From a virus, in IMG/VR virus record IMGVR_UViG_3300032285_000445, positions 1-35,828 of that record: a DNA stretch of 35,828 nucleotides. One strand, 5' to 3'. A program made the translations under genes and the position numbers. Shown here piece after piece: positions 21,117 to 29,726 of the stretch. Numbering within the stretch: the stretch's first letter is position 1; each line of letters begins with the position of its first letter. Under the pieces are notes generated by a model. It saw nothing but the letters and a program-made list of their open reading frames with translations. It ran no database searches and was not told the origin of the DNA.

Positions 21117-22217
21117 TTATAATACTGGTAATTGTTCGTAATCTAACACGTCGCTCATGACGCCGATAACATAGTTAGTGCTTTCGCTTTCCTGCAAGGC
21201 AGTTTGTTTCTTGCTAGTATCACTATGTTTATTGAACCAAGGAATTGGTGTGCTCTTAGGAGCAGGCTGTCCGTACTTGATACCAATCTGTTTTAGTGCA
21301 TCTGCGGCTGTATAATCTACGAAATCTTTTAGGATGTTTGCGTTAAGTCCAATGACTGGTCCTTTCTGGAACAGATAGTTTGCCCAATCTTTTTCTTCGC
21401 GTATGACATCCATATATAACTGATAAACTTCTGCTTCGCATTCTTGCTTGGCTTGTGCAAAGCGAGGATCTTCCTTAACCACTTGATTGATGATATAAGC
21501 AGTCCAATCTTTATGACCTAGTTCGTCCTGTAGGATCAAACTGATGATATTGCCATTACCGATAAAGATCTTGTTCTCTACCATTGCAAGACTCGTAGCA
21601 AACGATACCATGAAACGTAGTGCTTCAAGTGCGTAACTTGCGTGTAGTGCAAGCCATATTGCTTTGATATGTTCCTTCTCGTCGATCGTCTCGCCTAATT
21701 CTTTTCGACAATTAATGACATGCAATTTGTCATAGTAGTCTCCCACATTACTGGCCATGCTGATGATTTCATTCGTATCGTGGATAGTGTTAAACACTTC
21801 CTTAGGCACGTTATAGATATTACGAATGATATGGCTGTAGCTACGACTATGGATATTAGTTTCAAAGAATGTCCAGTTATAAACCAGTGCTTCTAATTCT
21901 GGCAAACTAACAACAGGTGCAAACACTTGGCTAGGCCCACGTCCTTGCAAACTGTCTAATGCCGTCTGACGTAGCAAGTTACTAGTAAAGATATGCTTGA
22001 TAGCATCGCTGGCATCTTTGAAGTCATTGGCATCTTTGCTTAGGCTAATCTCTTCTGGCACCCAGAAGAATCCACGTGCAGTTGTTTCGAAATCTGCAAT
22101 CTTCTTATACTTAACTTCTTCGAATCTCTGGATAGTAACTGGGCCAGCTGGGTCCAGAAACATCTTACGTGATAGATAGTCTGTCTTTGTGTTTAAGTTA
22201 TATTGAGCTTTGCTCAT
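21117..22217 (-). CDS. nrdB: Ribonucleotide reductase beta subunit (class Ia NrdB)
   Basis: 366 aa. The ATG at 22217 overlaps the nrdA stop (ATGA); another in-frame ATG at 22226 is too close to its GAGG. It holds the di-iron centre and tyrosyl radical for NTP reduction. Visible ligands: Asp in 'TALDSLQGRGPS', Glu and His in 'FFETNIHSRSYSHII', Glu in 'LEALRFMVSFA', and 'DELGHKDW'. The radical Tyr is in 'HSRSY'. Compared with E. coli and T4 (E-T-I-H) there is one extra residue between the Glu and His ligands (E-T-N-I-H). The C-terminal peptide ending 'YEQLPVL' would dock on NrdA. Confidence 0.96.
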   Translation of the reverse strand: MSKAQYNLNTKTDYLSRKMFLDPAGPVTIQRFEEVKYKKIADFETTARGFFWVPEEISLSKDANDFKDASDAIKHIFTSNLLRQTALDSLQGRGPSQVFAPVVSLPELEALVYNWTFFETNIHSRSYSHIIRNIYNVPKEVFNTIHDTNEIISMASNVGDYYDKLHVINCRKELGETIDEKEHIKAIWLALHASYALEALRFMVSFATSLAMVENKIFIGNGNIISLILQDELGHKDWTAYIINQVVKEDPRFAQAKQECEAEVYQLYMDVIREEKDWANYLFQKGPVIGLNANILKDFVDYTAADALKQIGIKYGQPAPKSTPIPWFNKHSDTSKKQTALQESESTNYVIGVMSDVLDYEQLPVL

Positions 22218-24550
22218 AGTTTGCATGCCTCACAATCTTCTTCGATAGAAGTTTCATTTTCTCTTTCATAAAATCCGTTGTAGTGTACTTCTGGTGTAGG
22301 CTCAGCATTCTGTTTGCTACCTGCCTTATTGATCAAGCTGTAGTAGAATGTCTTCAACCCCCACATATGAGCTTGCATTAGATTCTTAGCAATGAGTGTG
22401 GTAGGAACTTTACGATCCGGGAAATGTGCTGGATTGTAAAATGTGTTAGTGCTGATACTTTGATCTACATAGGCCGCTAGTACTGCCGCAGTCTTTAAGT
22501 AGGCTGTGCAATCAGTTTGCTCCCACATTAACTGATACTTGTTCTTTAATTTATTATATTCAGGAACCACTTGTGTAAATGAACCTGCTTTGCTTTCCTT
22601 AGTACTAATCAAACTCATCGGAAGCTCAATACCATTGGTAGAATTAATAACCACGCTACTGCTTTCCACAGGAGCAATAGCCATAAGAGTCGCATTCCTG
22701 ACACCATGGATTTTCATTTCCTCTCTCAATGGTTCCCAGTCAAGTTCTGGTTTAAAGTCTGCTAGTTCATTGACACCTTTAGCACGACGTTCCCAAGGAA
22801 ACTCTCCCTTGCCATAACGTGTCTGTGCGCTGTTAGTGCATGGGCCACGCTCACGTGCTAACTCTACTGTTGCTTCTGTTAGATAAAATGCCTGATGTTC
22901 CATCCATACCTTAACATCTTGTAAGGCATCTTTCTCACCGTATTTTAATCCACGCTTGGCATGCCAGTAGGCCAGGTTAGTAACACCAATGCCCAGTGGC
23001 TGTATCTCATCATTGCTGAGTTTGCTCTGTATGCTCAGGAAGTCCTGATAATCAAGAATATTACACAGACTACGCTGAAGTATCCTGCAAGCACGGCGCA
23101 TGTCTTCGGGATTGCGGAACGCCCCCCAATTGATACTGCCCAGTGTGCATAGAGCAATGCGACCGCTATCGTCATCGAGACGTTTAAAAGGTTTTGTAGG
23201 AAGAAGGATTTCACAGCACAAATTACTCTGATAGATAGTATGATATTCAGGATCAAATGGACCTTGGTTCATTACATTGTCTATGAATACAAGATAAATG
23301 CGGCCAGTGTCTGTACGCTCTTTTAATATGCCAGACTTGAATACTTCTTCTGCTGACATTGTCTTCTTGCGTAGATCCTTGCGCTTTTCATATTTGACAT
23401 AAAGTTGTTCAAATAATGCTGTATCCTTATAAAATGCTTCATATAAGTCTGGCACTTCATTAGGATCAAAGAAAGTTATATCTTCTTTGTTGCGGAAACG
23501 TCTCCAGAAGAATGCGCTAAGAACAACTCCATAATCCATGTGTCGTACCCGTGTTTCCTCTGTACCTTGATTATTTTTAAGAACAATAAGGTCATCAAAC
23601 TGATGATGCCAAATGGGATAAAATACAGTAGCACTTGCATTGCGAATACCTCCCTGGCTGCAACTGCGGAGATCTCCAAACCACTTCTTCAAGAAAGGTA
23701 TCATACCAGTATGCATGATTTCGCCACCGCGAATTGGGGAGCCCAATGGGCGCAAGCGACCGATTTCCAATCCGATCCCCGCACGTTTACTGGCATACTT
23801 AGCCATCATCTCGCCTGATGCGAAGATAGAATCCAAATCGTCATCACTACGAATGAGTACGCAACTACTAAACTGTTTAGTAGGAGTACCAAGACCAGCG
23901 AGCACAGGAGTAGCAAGTGTGAATAACCCATCACTAGCCGCATTGTAATATTCCTTGATGTATTTCATTCGAGCACTGTTAGGCTCTTCTTTGTGCATGA
24001 CTGTTGCAGCCGCAATCATATATCTAATCTGCGGAGTCTCATAAATTTCTTTCGTAGCACGATTACGCACAAGATATTTTTCGATCAACTGTTCGATAGC
24101 CGCGTAACTATATTGCTCATCCTTTTCATGGTCGAGCATGTCATTCATCTTATTCCAGTCATCTTCACTGTACCATTGTAATAGTTCAGGAGTGTATAGC
24201 CCGACTTCGACATTTTTCTTTACGATGGAATATAAGTGTGGAGGCATATAAGAACCATACACATCTTTACGCAACATGCTTAATCGCTGTTTACCAGCCA
24301 CATATTGATAATTGGTATGACCTACTCCAGGATTATGTTCAACATCGATTAGGTCAACTATAGCACGTAAAGTGATACCATCGATTTCTGTAGTAGTGAT
24401 GCCGTCGTAAAAATGTAGCTGGGCTTTGATCTCGATCATACTTTGGCTGACATCTGCTATACCTTGACAGACTTTAGCAACCTGCGCTTGCCACTTTTCA
24501 ATAGTTAGTGGCTCTTTATTACCGTTTCTCTTGATGACTGTGATGTTCAT
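22214..24550 (-). CDS. nrdA: Ribonucleotide reductase alpha subunit (class Ia NrdA)
   Basis: 778 aa, full length. An N-terminal ATP-cone ('VIKRNGNKEPLTIEKW') for allosteric control comes first. The catalytic 10-stranded barrel follows, with 'QFSSCVLI', 'SSNLCCEILL'-like 'YQSNLCCEILLP', 'TLGSINWG', and 'VESSSVVINSTNGIE'. The C-terminal pair 'CEACKL' is re-reduced by glutaredoxin. It makes dNDPs for phage DNA with NrdB. Two promoters serve it: a sigma-70 type (24704-24732) followed by a 5' hairpin, and a perfect late box (24584-24591), so it can be expressed throughout infection. Confidence 0.97.
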   Translation of the reverse strand: MNITVIKRNGNKEPLTIEKWQAQVAKVCQGIADVSQSMIEIKAQLHFYDGITTTEIDGITLRAIVDLIDVEHNPGVGHTNYQYVAGKQRLSMLRKDVYGSYMPPHLYSIVKKNVEVGLYTPELLQWYSEDDWNKMNDMLDHEKDEQYSYAAIEQLIEKYLVRNRATKEIYETPQIRYMIAAATVMHKEEPNSARMKYIKEYYNAASDGLFTLATPVLAGLGTPTKQFSSCVLIRSDDDLDSIFASGEMMAKYASKRAGIGLEIGRLRPLGSPIRGGEIMHTGMIPFLKKWFGDLRSCSQGGIRNASATVFYPIWHHQFDDLIVLKNNQGTEETRVRHMDYGVVLSAFFWRRFRNKEDITFFDPNEVPDLYEAFYKDTALFEQLYVKYEKRKDLRKKTMSAEEVFKSGILKERTDTGRIYLVFIDNVMNQGPFDPEYHTIYQSNLCCEILLPTKPFKRLDDDSGRIALCTLGSINWGAFRNPEDMRRACRILQRSLCNILDYQDFLSIQSKLSNDEIQPLGIGVTNLAYWHAKRGLKYGEKDALQDVKVWMEHQAFYLTEATVELARERGPCTNSAQTRYGKGEFPWERRAKGVNELADFKPELDWEPLREEMKIHGVRNATLMAIAPVESSSVVINSTNGIELPMSLISTKESKAGSFTQVVPEYNKLKNKYQLMWEQTDCTAYLKTAAVLAAYVDQSISTNTFYNPAHFPDRKVPTTLIAKNLMQAHMWGLKTFYYSLINKAGSKQNAEPTPEVHYNGFYERENETSIEEDCEACKL

Positions 24551-24583
24551 TTTTTCCGCTTACGAGTTAATGTGTTTAGGTAG

Positions 24584-24591
24584 TATTTATA
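24584..24591 (-). promoter_or_regulatory. T4-type late promoter box, exact TATAAATA, for nrdA
   Basis: The only exact match to the T4 consensus in this set; leader about 30 nt. Confidence 0.75.
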
Positions 24592-24674
24592 GTTGTGGGC
24601 TTAACTCGCCAAAGTATTTGTTAACCTTTTATTTCTTGTTAGATTTTACAGGAATAGCCAAAGACGACATCGCC

Positions 24675-24694
24675 TACAGAGGCATATCTCTGTA
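24675..24694 (-). other. 5' stem-loop in the nrdA leader
   Basis: TACAGAG/CTCTGTA, 7 bp, 6-nt loop, starting 2-3 nt after the predicted +1 of the sigma-70 promoter. Apart from this and the two promoters, the 190 bases between the nrdA start and the tailspike gene show no further feature. Confidence 0.6.
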
Positions 24695-24703
24695 ATAAAA
24701 AGA

Positions 24704-24732
24704 ATTATATACGTAGATTTTGTCAGTGTCTA
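24704..24732 (-). promoter_or_regulatory. Sigma-70 promoter for nrdA
   Basis: TAGACA, 17 nt, TATAAT (one mismatch). Confidence 0.75.
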
Positions 24733-24741
24733 CCGGATTGA

Positions 24742-26826
24742 TTACAATACCGCAGAGTAAGAATAGACCAGTGTTCCAATGTCGCCTGATGAAGTATTGA
24801 CATAATCAATTTCTAGACTATTAAGAACGATACGTGCTGTAAATTTGAGATTGGTTTCGTATGTACCATCAGTCCTTCCGGTGTAATCGTATTCATCTGT
24901 AAATTGTACACTTTGTCTAGTAATATCAACTGCAACCGACATAACTCCTCGGCGACTGATGGCATACTGAGAACTTTGATAAAAATAATTGATTACGTAG
25001 TTTACACCATTAGTTGGAACAGGTAATCTAAAAGCAAACAGACTGCTAGTGATGTTGCTTATCTGTATAGACCTTGTTCCAAAACTGTTATAGCTGACCA
25101 ATCCACTTATTTCAGGATAGTATGGAACACTAAATGTTATAGTACCAGAAGGAGTACTACTAGGAGGTGCACTGATTGTAACTTGCACATTACTGTCTAT
25201 ACTTTGTACAATCCAACTATAAGGGCTAACTAGTGGATTAAAACCAGTACCACTAACGACCATACCGATGGAAATACCAGTAGTACTTGAAATTCGTAGT
25301 GTAGTACCACTGCTACCAGATACAGTATAAGTCTTATCTACACTTGGAATAGTTGTAGCCAAATCGTCTCCACGATCGCTTTGATCGTATTGACTGCTGT
25401 TATTAGGAGTAGCAAAATATATCTGAGGATACTGCGCTGAAGTAATATTACTACCACCATTGTTACCAACGTTGGTCATCCTAGTATTTCTAGTAGCGTT
25501 ACCACTGCCAGCGTAGACATAGATCGCATGTTGTTTGATATTTTCAAATATGCTATTGCTAAAGGTGTTGTTACATGGACCATATAGCTGACCCACACTG
25601 CTCTTGTTTGTGTTCTTGCCTAACGATACACCCTGACGAACATTGGTCACGTAGGTATTATCAAATGTATTGTTTACTATATCAGTGTCAGATGCAATAC
25701 CATAGGTAAATCCTGATATCTTTATGTTCTTGAATAAAACTCTCTGGCAAGTTACTATCCTGCTGAATGCAGTCATGAATAATCCCTTACTGCCTTCGTT
25801 TGGATTCTGTCCCCATGCACCTAAAATATATAAATTTTCAAAAGAACTATCTCTAACAGCATCCAACTGCATTCCTACTTGATCCGAAGTGAGTGTATAT
25901 AGACTCATGTTTCGGATTTCTATATTCTTTGGTTGGCTGATATAGCTAGGACTCGGAGCATTAGTAGTGGTAAAAGTTAATACACCACTAGGAGTTGAAT
26001 CAGGAGGAAAACTTATTATCAATGTCGAGCTATCTACTACTGATACTACAGTCTGGCTAGTAGTAAAACCAGTACCGCTGATGACCATGCCAGGGATAAT
26101 ACCAGTTGTACCTGCTAGCGCATCTGTTCTAGTTATCTTTAATGTAGTTCCATTAGATCCGTCTGATACATACGTAGCTGATTCTGTAGTAGGCATGGAG
26201 AATATTAAAGGAATTCCAGGACTTGCTGTATCGTTTACAAATTGTATCACAGGACCCGGAGTTCCAGCAGTATTGGCAAATTGTATAATTGTTTTATCGA
26301 TACCATCTCCTACTAATACAGCGTAGCTTGGAACGTATAATGTAGCACTGGTGATATATGTTCCAGCTGGAAATTTCAGTGTCTTTCTACTGGCTGGATT
26401 TGTAATGTTGATCTTGTTTAGGTACAGCTGGTTTATAGCCAATTGCAAGGCTGCGGTGTCGTCAGTTACTCCATCGCCCACAGCACCGAAGTTTTTTACA
26501 GTTACTGAATCGTCGAATACTGATTGTGCAGTGCGAACAGTTGGACTATTAGGGCCCAACACTCCAGTAGTAATAGAATAATCATTCTTAGAATATTGAT
26601 ACGTGATAAGATCCAGAACATTTCCATTAGATCCTAAATCTCGTGCAGTAAGGATTTTAGTTACACCAACATATGGTGCTCCTTCGCTTACAGCACCGTT
26701 GCCTATGTAAAGATTCTGACTATCTATTGCCCACGCTAATTCTCCGCTAGCTAACTGTGGAACGCCACTACCTGAGTTTTCTTTACCTCTGCGGACTTGA
26801 ATGCGTGAAATTTGGACAACTGCCAT
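24742..26826 (-). CDS. Tail fibre/tailspike protein with pectate-lyase-like beta-helix
   Basis: 694 aa. The N-terminal module 'ISRIQVRRGKENSG' plus 'LASGELAWAIDSQNLYIGNG' is a common attachment module of T4-like aquatic phage fibres. Then 'VKNFGAVGDGVTDDTAALQLAI' (110-131) opens a pectate-lyase-3 right-handed beta-helix with Asn-rich turns (about 300-480). Two similar inserts of about 75 residues (about 213-288 and 492-568, each ending P-x-STPSG-x-x-TF) interrupt it and resemble small carbohydrate-binding or Ig-like domains. The C-terminal 120 residues form a separate beta domain. It probably recognises or degrades a surface polysaccharide. Late box at 26848-26855. Confidence 0.85.
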   Translation of the reverse strand: MAVVQISRIQVRRGKENSGSGVPQLASGELAWAIDSQNLYIGNGAVSEGAPYVGVTKILTARDLGSNGNVLDLITYQYSKNDYSITTGVLGPNSPTVRTAQSVFDDSVTVKNFGAVGDGVTDDTAALQLAINQLYLNKINITNPASRKTLKFPAGTYITSATLYVPSYAVLVGDGIDKTIIQFANTAGTPGPVIQFVNDTASPGIPLIFSMPTTESATYVSDGSNGTTLKITRTDALAGTTGIIPGMVISGTGFTTSQTVVSVVDSSTLIISFPPDSTPSGVLTFTTTNAPSPSYISQPKNIEIRNMSLYTLTSDQVGMQLDAVRDSSFENLYILGAWGQNPNEGSKGLFMTAFSRIVTCQRVLFKNIKISGFTYGIASDTDIVNNTFDNTYVTNVRQGVSLGKNTNKSSVGQLYGPCNNTFSNSIFENIKQHAIYVYAGSGNATRNTRMTNVGNNGGSNITSAQYPQIYFATPNNSSQYDQSDRGDDLATTIPSVDKTYTVSGSSGTTLRISSTTGISIGMVVSGTGFNPLVSPYSWIVQSIDSNVQVTISAPPSSTPSGTITFSVPYYPEISGLVSYNSFGTRSIQISNITSSLFAFRLPVPTNGVNYVINYFYQSSQYAISRRGVMSVAVDITRQSVQFTDEYDYTGRTDGTYETNLKFTARIVLNSLEIDYVNTSSGDIGTLVYSYSAVL

Positions 26827-26847
26827 AATAATATCCTCTATATAGGA

Positions 26848-26855
26848 TATTTATC
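26848..26855 (-). promoter_or_regulatory. T4-type late promoter box (GATAAATA) for the tailspike
   Basis: About 21 nt before the ATG; overlaps the stop of the nuclease gene. AGAGGATA is the ribosome site. Confidence 0.65.
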
Positions 26856-27573
26856 AGTTCTCCCGGTAGTACTGTTCTACCCTGTCCCACCAGCGTTTTT
26901 CCCAATAGTCGAAATCGCTGGGTTTTAGTATAAATTCCTGATATTGAGGGTTTTCTACTATAACTAGCTGTTCGTTTAGTTTAGGACTTACACACATAAG
27001 AACGACACCTTTGCGTATGTTAGTCTTGTATACTTCATTATGGGCGAGTGCATAGGCCGTCAGCTGTAGATAGTAATCTTCGATCCAGTCTTCGCGTTTA
27101 GGTTTGTTAGTTTGTTTATAGTCTAATATGCTTTCTTCATTTAGATGTAGCCCGCATCCGTCAGTAGTTCCAGCATATAGCCCTGGATAGTAAAGCGGAA
27201 CTTCGACACCCCATACTTCGTTAACATTCTTCAGGCCATGTTCGATAACGTGTTTGGCCATAACATGGCTTTGTTTGCTGTAGGGATTAGAGCCAGGTTC
27301 GTTGATAATGCCCGTCTTGACATAGTCCTCTAAGAACTTGTGCATACGTGTACCACGCCCTGCGGCTTCGGTTACTATCTCTTGTGCTTTGGCTTCTCCT
27401 ACTCGCTTCTTCCAATTGGCTAATGCCAGTTTCTTTTCGAGTGGTTTAGTCTTGTCTAATATAGTAGTTACACTAGGAACTTTGGAGCCATCTGGTGTTG
27501 CGTACAAACGCTTGCCTTCTACACTTTCTCTGCTGATAGGAGTGTAGTTATATTTTTCAGTTAAAAGAGTCAT
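26854..27573 (-). CDS. PD-(D/E)XK exonuclease, Cas4/RecB-like
   Basis: 239 aa. N-terminal 'LYATPDGSKVPSVTTIL' and 'GRGTRMHKFLEDY' (motif with the conserved His) are followed by 'GLYAGTTDGCGL' (catalytic Asp), 'SILDYKQTNK' (D-x-K core) and 'YYLQLTAYALA' (the QxxxY motif of RecB-type nucleases). This set identifies a RecB/Cas4-like exonuclease used in recombination or DNA processing. No 4Fe-4S Cys cluster is visible. The sigma-70 promoter sits so close that +1 falls on the ATG; no Shine-Dalgarno is present, so the early mRNA may be leaderless. Confidence 0.83.
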   Translation of the reverse strand: MTLLTEKYNYTPISRESVEGKRLYATPDGSKVPSVTTILDKTKPLEKKLALANWKKRVGEAKAQEIVTEAAGRGTRMHKFLEDYVKTGIINEPGSNPYSKQSHVMAKHVIEHGLKNVNEVWGVEVPLYYPGLYAGTTDGCGLHLNEESILDYKQTNKPKREDWIEDYYLQLTAYALAHNEVYKTNIRKGVVLMCVSPKLNEQLVIVENPQYQEFILKPSDFDYWEKRWWDRVEQYYREN

Positions 27574-27599
27574 AGGTTAAGTTTATACGATCCTATGAC
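27569..27599 (-). repeat. Inverted repeat around the nuclease promoter
   Basis: GTCATAGG (27569-27576) and CCTATGAC (27592-27599), 8 bp each, around the -10; the lower arm contains the start codon. Possible operator. Confidence 0.45.
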
Positions 27600-27608
27600 C
27601 CATGTCAA
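27580..27608 (-). promoter_or_regulatory. Sigma-70 promoter, possible leaderless start
   Basis: TTGACA, 17 nt, TAAACT (two mismatches), followed by 6 nt and the ATG. Confidence 0.6.
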
Positions 27609-27612
27609 CCTT

Positions 27613-27906
27613 TTAGGCAGTCATATTATCTGCGGCTCGTTGGGCAGTAGTATCCAACATGCTCGGCCCGGCGCTGGCATTCTTGACAGGGGGTTGTTCT
27701 TGTCCTATTTTGACTATGACACCATTCTTGTCAAAGTTTTTAACCAAGTTGTGTAGGACTTTTTGTTTTGGATCTGGTAACTGATCTTCTGCTTCCCAAC
27801 GTGCGGCAAACATGTCGTAGCTCATAACACCACTATCGCCCATTTCGGCGCTTAGTGTATCCCATGATGCAGGAGCATCTGATTTGTTGTTGGATTTAAT
27901 GGCCAT
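27613..27906 (-). CDS. Small phage protein; may be the -1 frameshift extension of the 356-aa gene
   Basis: About 97 aa from the ATG at 27906 with a weak CAGG upstream. The frame is open 17 codons further, back to the A9 run at 27961-27969 at the end of the preceding gene, with protein-like residues ('VILEAEAENVSDPLIQAL'). A -1 shift on A AAA AAG there would fuse it to the 356-aa protein (about 471 aa). It is acidic and helical with 'SWDTLSAEMGDSGVMSYDMF'. No family recognised; neighbours are virion-type genes. Confidence 0.6.
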   Translation of the reverse strand: MAIKSNNKSDAPASWDTLSAEMGDSGVMSYDMFAARWEAEDQLPDPKQKVLHNLVKNFDKNGVIVKIGQEQPPVKNASAGPSMLDTTAQRAADNMTA

Positions 27907-27956
27907 CAAGGCCTGGATAAGAGGGTCGGAGACATTTTCTGCCTCCGCCTCAAGTA

Positions 27957-29027
27957 TTACTTTTTTTTTGATGCAAGGAGTTGTGCTAGCTTGCGACTGT
28001 AGTCAGCAGTTTCGCGAACTTCGCGACCCATTGGGGGAGCTGTTTCTTCTGGAGCTTCTTCGCCTGGCATTCCGCCTTCTTCACCACCGGGTGCACCTGG
28101 CATTGGATTGCCTGCACCGATGTCAGCGCCTGGTTGTTCTGCGCCCATCATCTCTGCGCCTTGGCCGCCTGATACAACTGCTAGTGCAGATTGTAAACTA
28201 CCACGTGTCTTTTCTAGGCCTGAATAAATTTCTTCTAGAGCTGGACGTACTGCCTGCATATATTGTTCGGCTGTCTGTGCACCTAATTCTGCTCTTATAG
28301 AGTCACCTAACTGTAATAGTTGTTCGGCACGCATTTCAGACACATCGTCTAACCATCCAGTGACGCGATCAACCATGTCTTTTGTTGACATAATGATTTT
28401 AGCTTTTTCTTCTTCGCCTTCTTGTAGGTATACAATGTGATTAGCTACGCTTTCTCTTAGATCGTAACGTGTTACTAATTCTGCTGCCAATTCGCCTTGG
28501 TCGCTTTCACCTAGTTCAATACGCTTGATTGCATCTGCGATCCAGCTTGTTGGTACTGAGTGTTCTTTAGCTTTTACAGCCATCTTAGCAATGGCAATAT
28601 TTTTACCGTGATCCATACTTTCTTCCGCCTTTTTATTCTTATTGTTCAACATGCCACGCTTATTGGCTGTCGCCCATGCAATGTTTTCTGCTTCCTTGTC
28701 GCCGTGTCCTAATTTCTTCTCACTGGACTTGACGTGCTTGACCATGCGATCAACCTTAGCACCTTCGTCTACTGTTTCTCTTTCTAGGATCTCAGCTGTG
28801 ACAACATCATGCAACATACGAATCTTTTGATACTTTGGACTTACGTTAACGCTGTCAAAACTTTCACTGACTTCAAACTGGCTCATTTCTGTGCGTAGCT
28901 TGTTCTGTGCATCGTGTAGTTGTTGATCAGTAAACTGTTCAAGATTCAATTTATAGCCAATAGTCTTGGCCATGTTTTCATTTAGCTGTTTGCTAGTAAC
29001 TCGTTGAGAAAGGTCTCTTAATTGCAT
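27957..29027 (-). CDS. Acidic phage protein, probably virion or assembly component
   Basis: 356 aa. Helical throughout: 'MQLRDLSQRVTSKQLNENM' at the start, charged helices ('KHVKSSEKKLGHGDKEAEN'), then a Gly/Pro/Glu-rich segment (about 290-335) and a short basic end in K-K-K. The N-terminus resembles the short head-targeting leaders discussed for other genes here, but without a clear protease site. Late box CATAAATA (29054-29061) with AGGA before the ATG. The gene ends on the same A9 run found at 14624-14632. Not recognised as a known scaffold or portal. Confidence 0.7.
   Translation of the reverse strand: MQLRDLSQRVTSKQLNENMAKTIGYKLNLEQFTDQQLHDAQNKLRTEMSQFEVSESFDSVNVSPKYQKIRMLHDVVTAEILERETVDEGAKVDRMVKHVKSSEKKLGHGDKEAENIAWATANKRGMLNNKNKKAEESMDHGKNIAIAKMAVKAKEHSVPTSWIADAIKRIELGESDQGELAAELVTRYDLRESVANHIVYLQEGEEEKAKIIMSTKDMVDRVTGWLDDVSEMRAEQLLQLGDSIRAELGAQTAEQYMQAVRPALEEIYSGLEKTRGSLQSALAVVSGGQGAEMMGAEQPGADIGAGNPMPGAPGGEEGGMPGEEAPEETAPPMGREVRETADYSRKLAQLLASKKK
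27961..27969 (-). promoter_or_regulatory. Candidate -1 ribosomal frameshift site (A9 run)
   Basis: TCA AAA AAA AAG TAA: A AAA AAG in phase and directly before the stop codon. A weak CGGAG/CTCCG stem (27926-27946 area) follows, which might stimulate slipping. Confidence 0.5.
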
Positions 29028-29053
29028 GGTATTATCCTAAGCGTTCTATATGT

Positions 29054-29061
29054 TATTTATG
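29054..29061 (-). promoter_or_regulatory. T4-type late promoter box (CATAAATA)
   Basis: About 27 nt before the 356-aa gene; overlaps the stop of the preceding gene. Confidence 0.6.
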
Positions 29062-29536
29062 CGAAACTCCAACGAAACTTCTTGGAAATCTGCTCCTTGC
29101 AGTTTTCCGCAATCCACTCGCTGTGTTCTAATTTGTCTAGAAGTATGAGATATCTGCTATAGTCCTTGGTTTTTGGCATGTTATATTTACATACCTGGGC
29201 AGTAAAGTAATTGCTCCAGTACTGTGTGTCCAAGTTCTTTATCTCATTAAAATCATGTATTCGTATGTTGCTTAGGGCTTTGGCTCCTACTAGGGCACTG
29301 CTCTTTAGATTAAACTCGCCCTGTGGATCCCACGAAGTCTTTCGGTACACGACCCATCGTCCGGCTTTGTTTTCTTTTACTATGAAATCTTTGTAAGCTA
29401 TGCTACCATCGGGCAATGGTATCAAGGGCATTATCTTCTTGAAGTTAACATCAAGAGCTTCTGCTAACTTGCCAATATCGGCCTGTTTAGGTTCGGGCTT
29501 TTTCTTTTTAGTAAAGTTGGATCTTTTTTTGGTCAT
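29057..29536 (-). CDS. Basic phage protein of unknown function
   Basis: 159 aa. A Lys/Arg-rich start ('TKKRSNFTKKKKPEPK') precedes a compact alpha/beta domain with many aromatics ('GRWVVYRKTSWDPQGEF', 'YWSNYFTAQVCKYN'). The basic lead could bind nucleic acid. It overlaps the preceding 72-aa gene by 29 nt. No family recognised. Confidence 0.7.
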   Translation of the reverse strand: MTKKRSNFTKKKKPEPKQADIGKLAEALDVNFKKIMPLIPLPDGSIAYKDFIVKENKAGRWVVYRKTSWDPQGEFNLKSSALVGAKALSNIRIHDFNEIKNLDTQYWSNYFTAQVCKYNMPKTKDYSRYLILLDKLEHSEWIAENCKEQISKKFRWSFA

Positions 29537-29726
29537 TCGCTACTACCTTAGGATTGTCGTGTCCAATCTTAATTACCAGGCTTTTGCGGATCAGACCTTC
29601 GATCCTGAACTGCTCTGTTTCTGACAGAGTGCTCATAGGTACAGGATTCTTTAGCTTGGCCAGTATGGCTGCTTCTTCATTAGTTGTGAATACGCCAAAC
29701 TCGCCAAGTAAATCGTTTATTTTCAT
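29508..29726 (-). CDS. Small winged-helix-like phage protein
   Basis: 72 aa. Helix-turn-helix-like pattern: 'TNEEAAILAKLKNPVPMSTL' then 'EQFRIEGLIRKSLVIKIG', where the second part looks like the recognition helix and wing. CAGGATTAAG precedes the ATG, which overlaps the stop of the 268-aa gene (ATGA). A DNA-binding or structural role is possible; no specific family named. Confidence 0.65.
   Translation of the reverse strand: MKINDLLGEFGVFTTNEEAAILAKLKNPVPMSTLSETEQFRIEGLIRKSLVIKIGHDNPKVVANDQKKIQLY

Noticed and set aside
26830-26851. AATATCC/GGATATT inverted repeat as an RNA hairpin over the tailspike ribosome site
   Set aside because: The upper arm overlaps the late box and lies before the predicted +1, so it would not be in the mRNA.
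29508-29536. A7 run (CAA AAA AAG) at the end of the 72-aa gene as a third frameshift site
   Set aside because: The heptamer is in phase, but the downstream gene is in the other frame (+1) and has its own ATG, so a -1 shift would not reach it.
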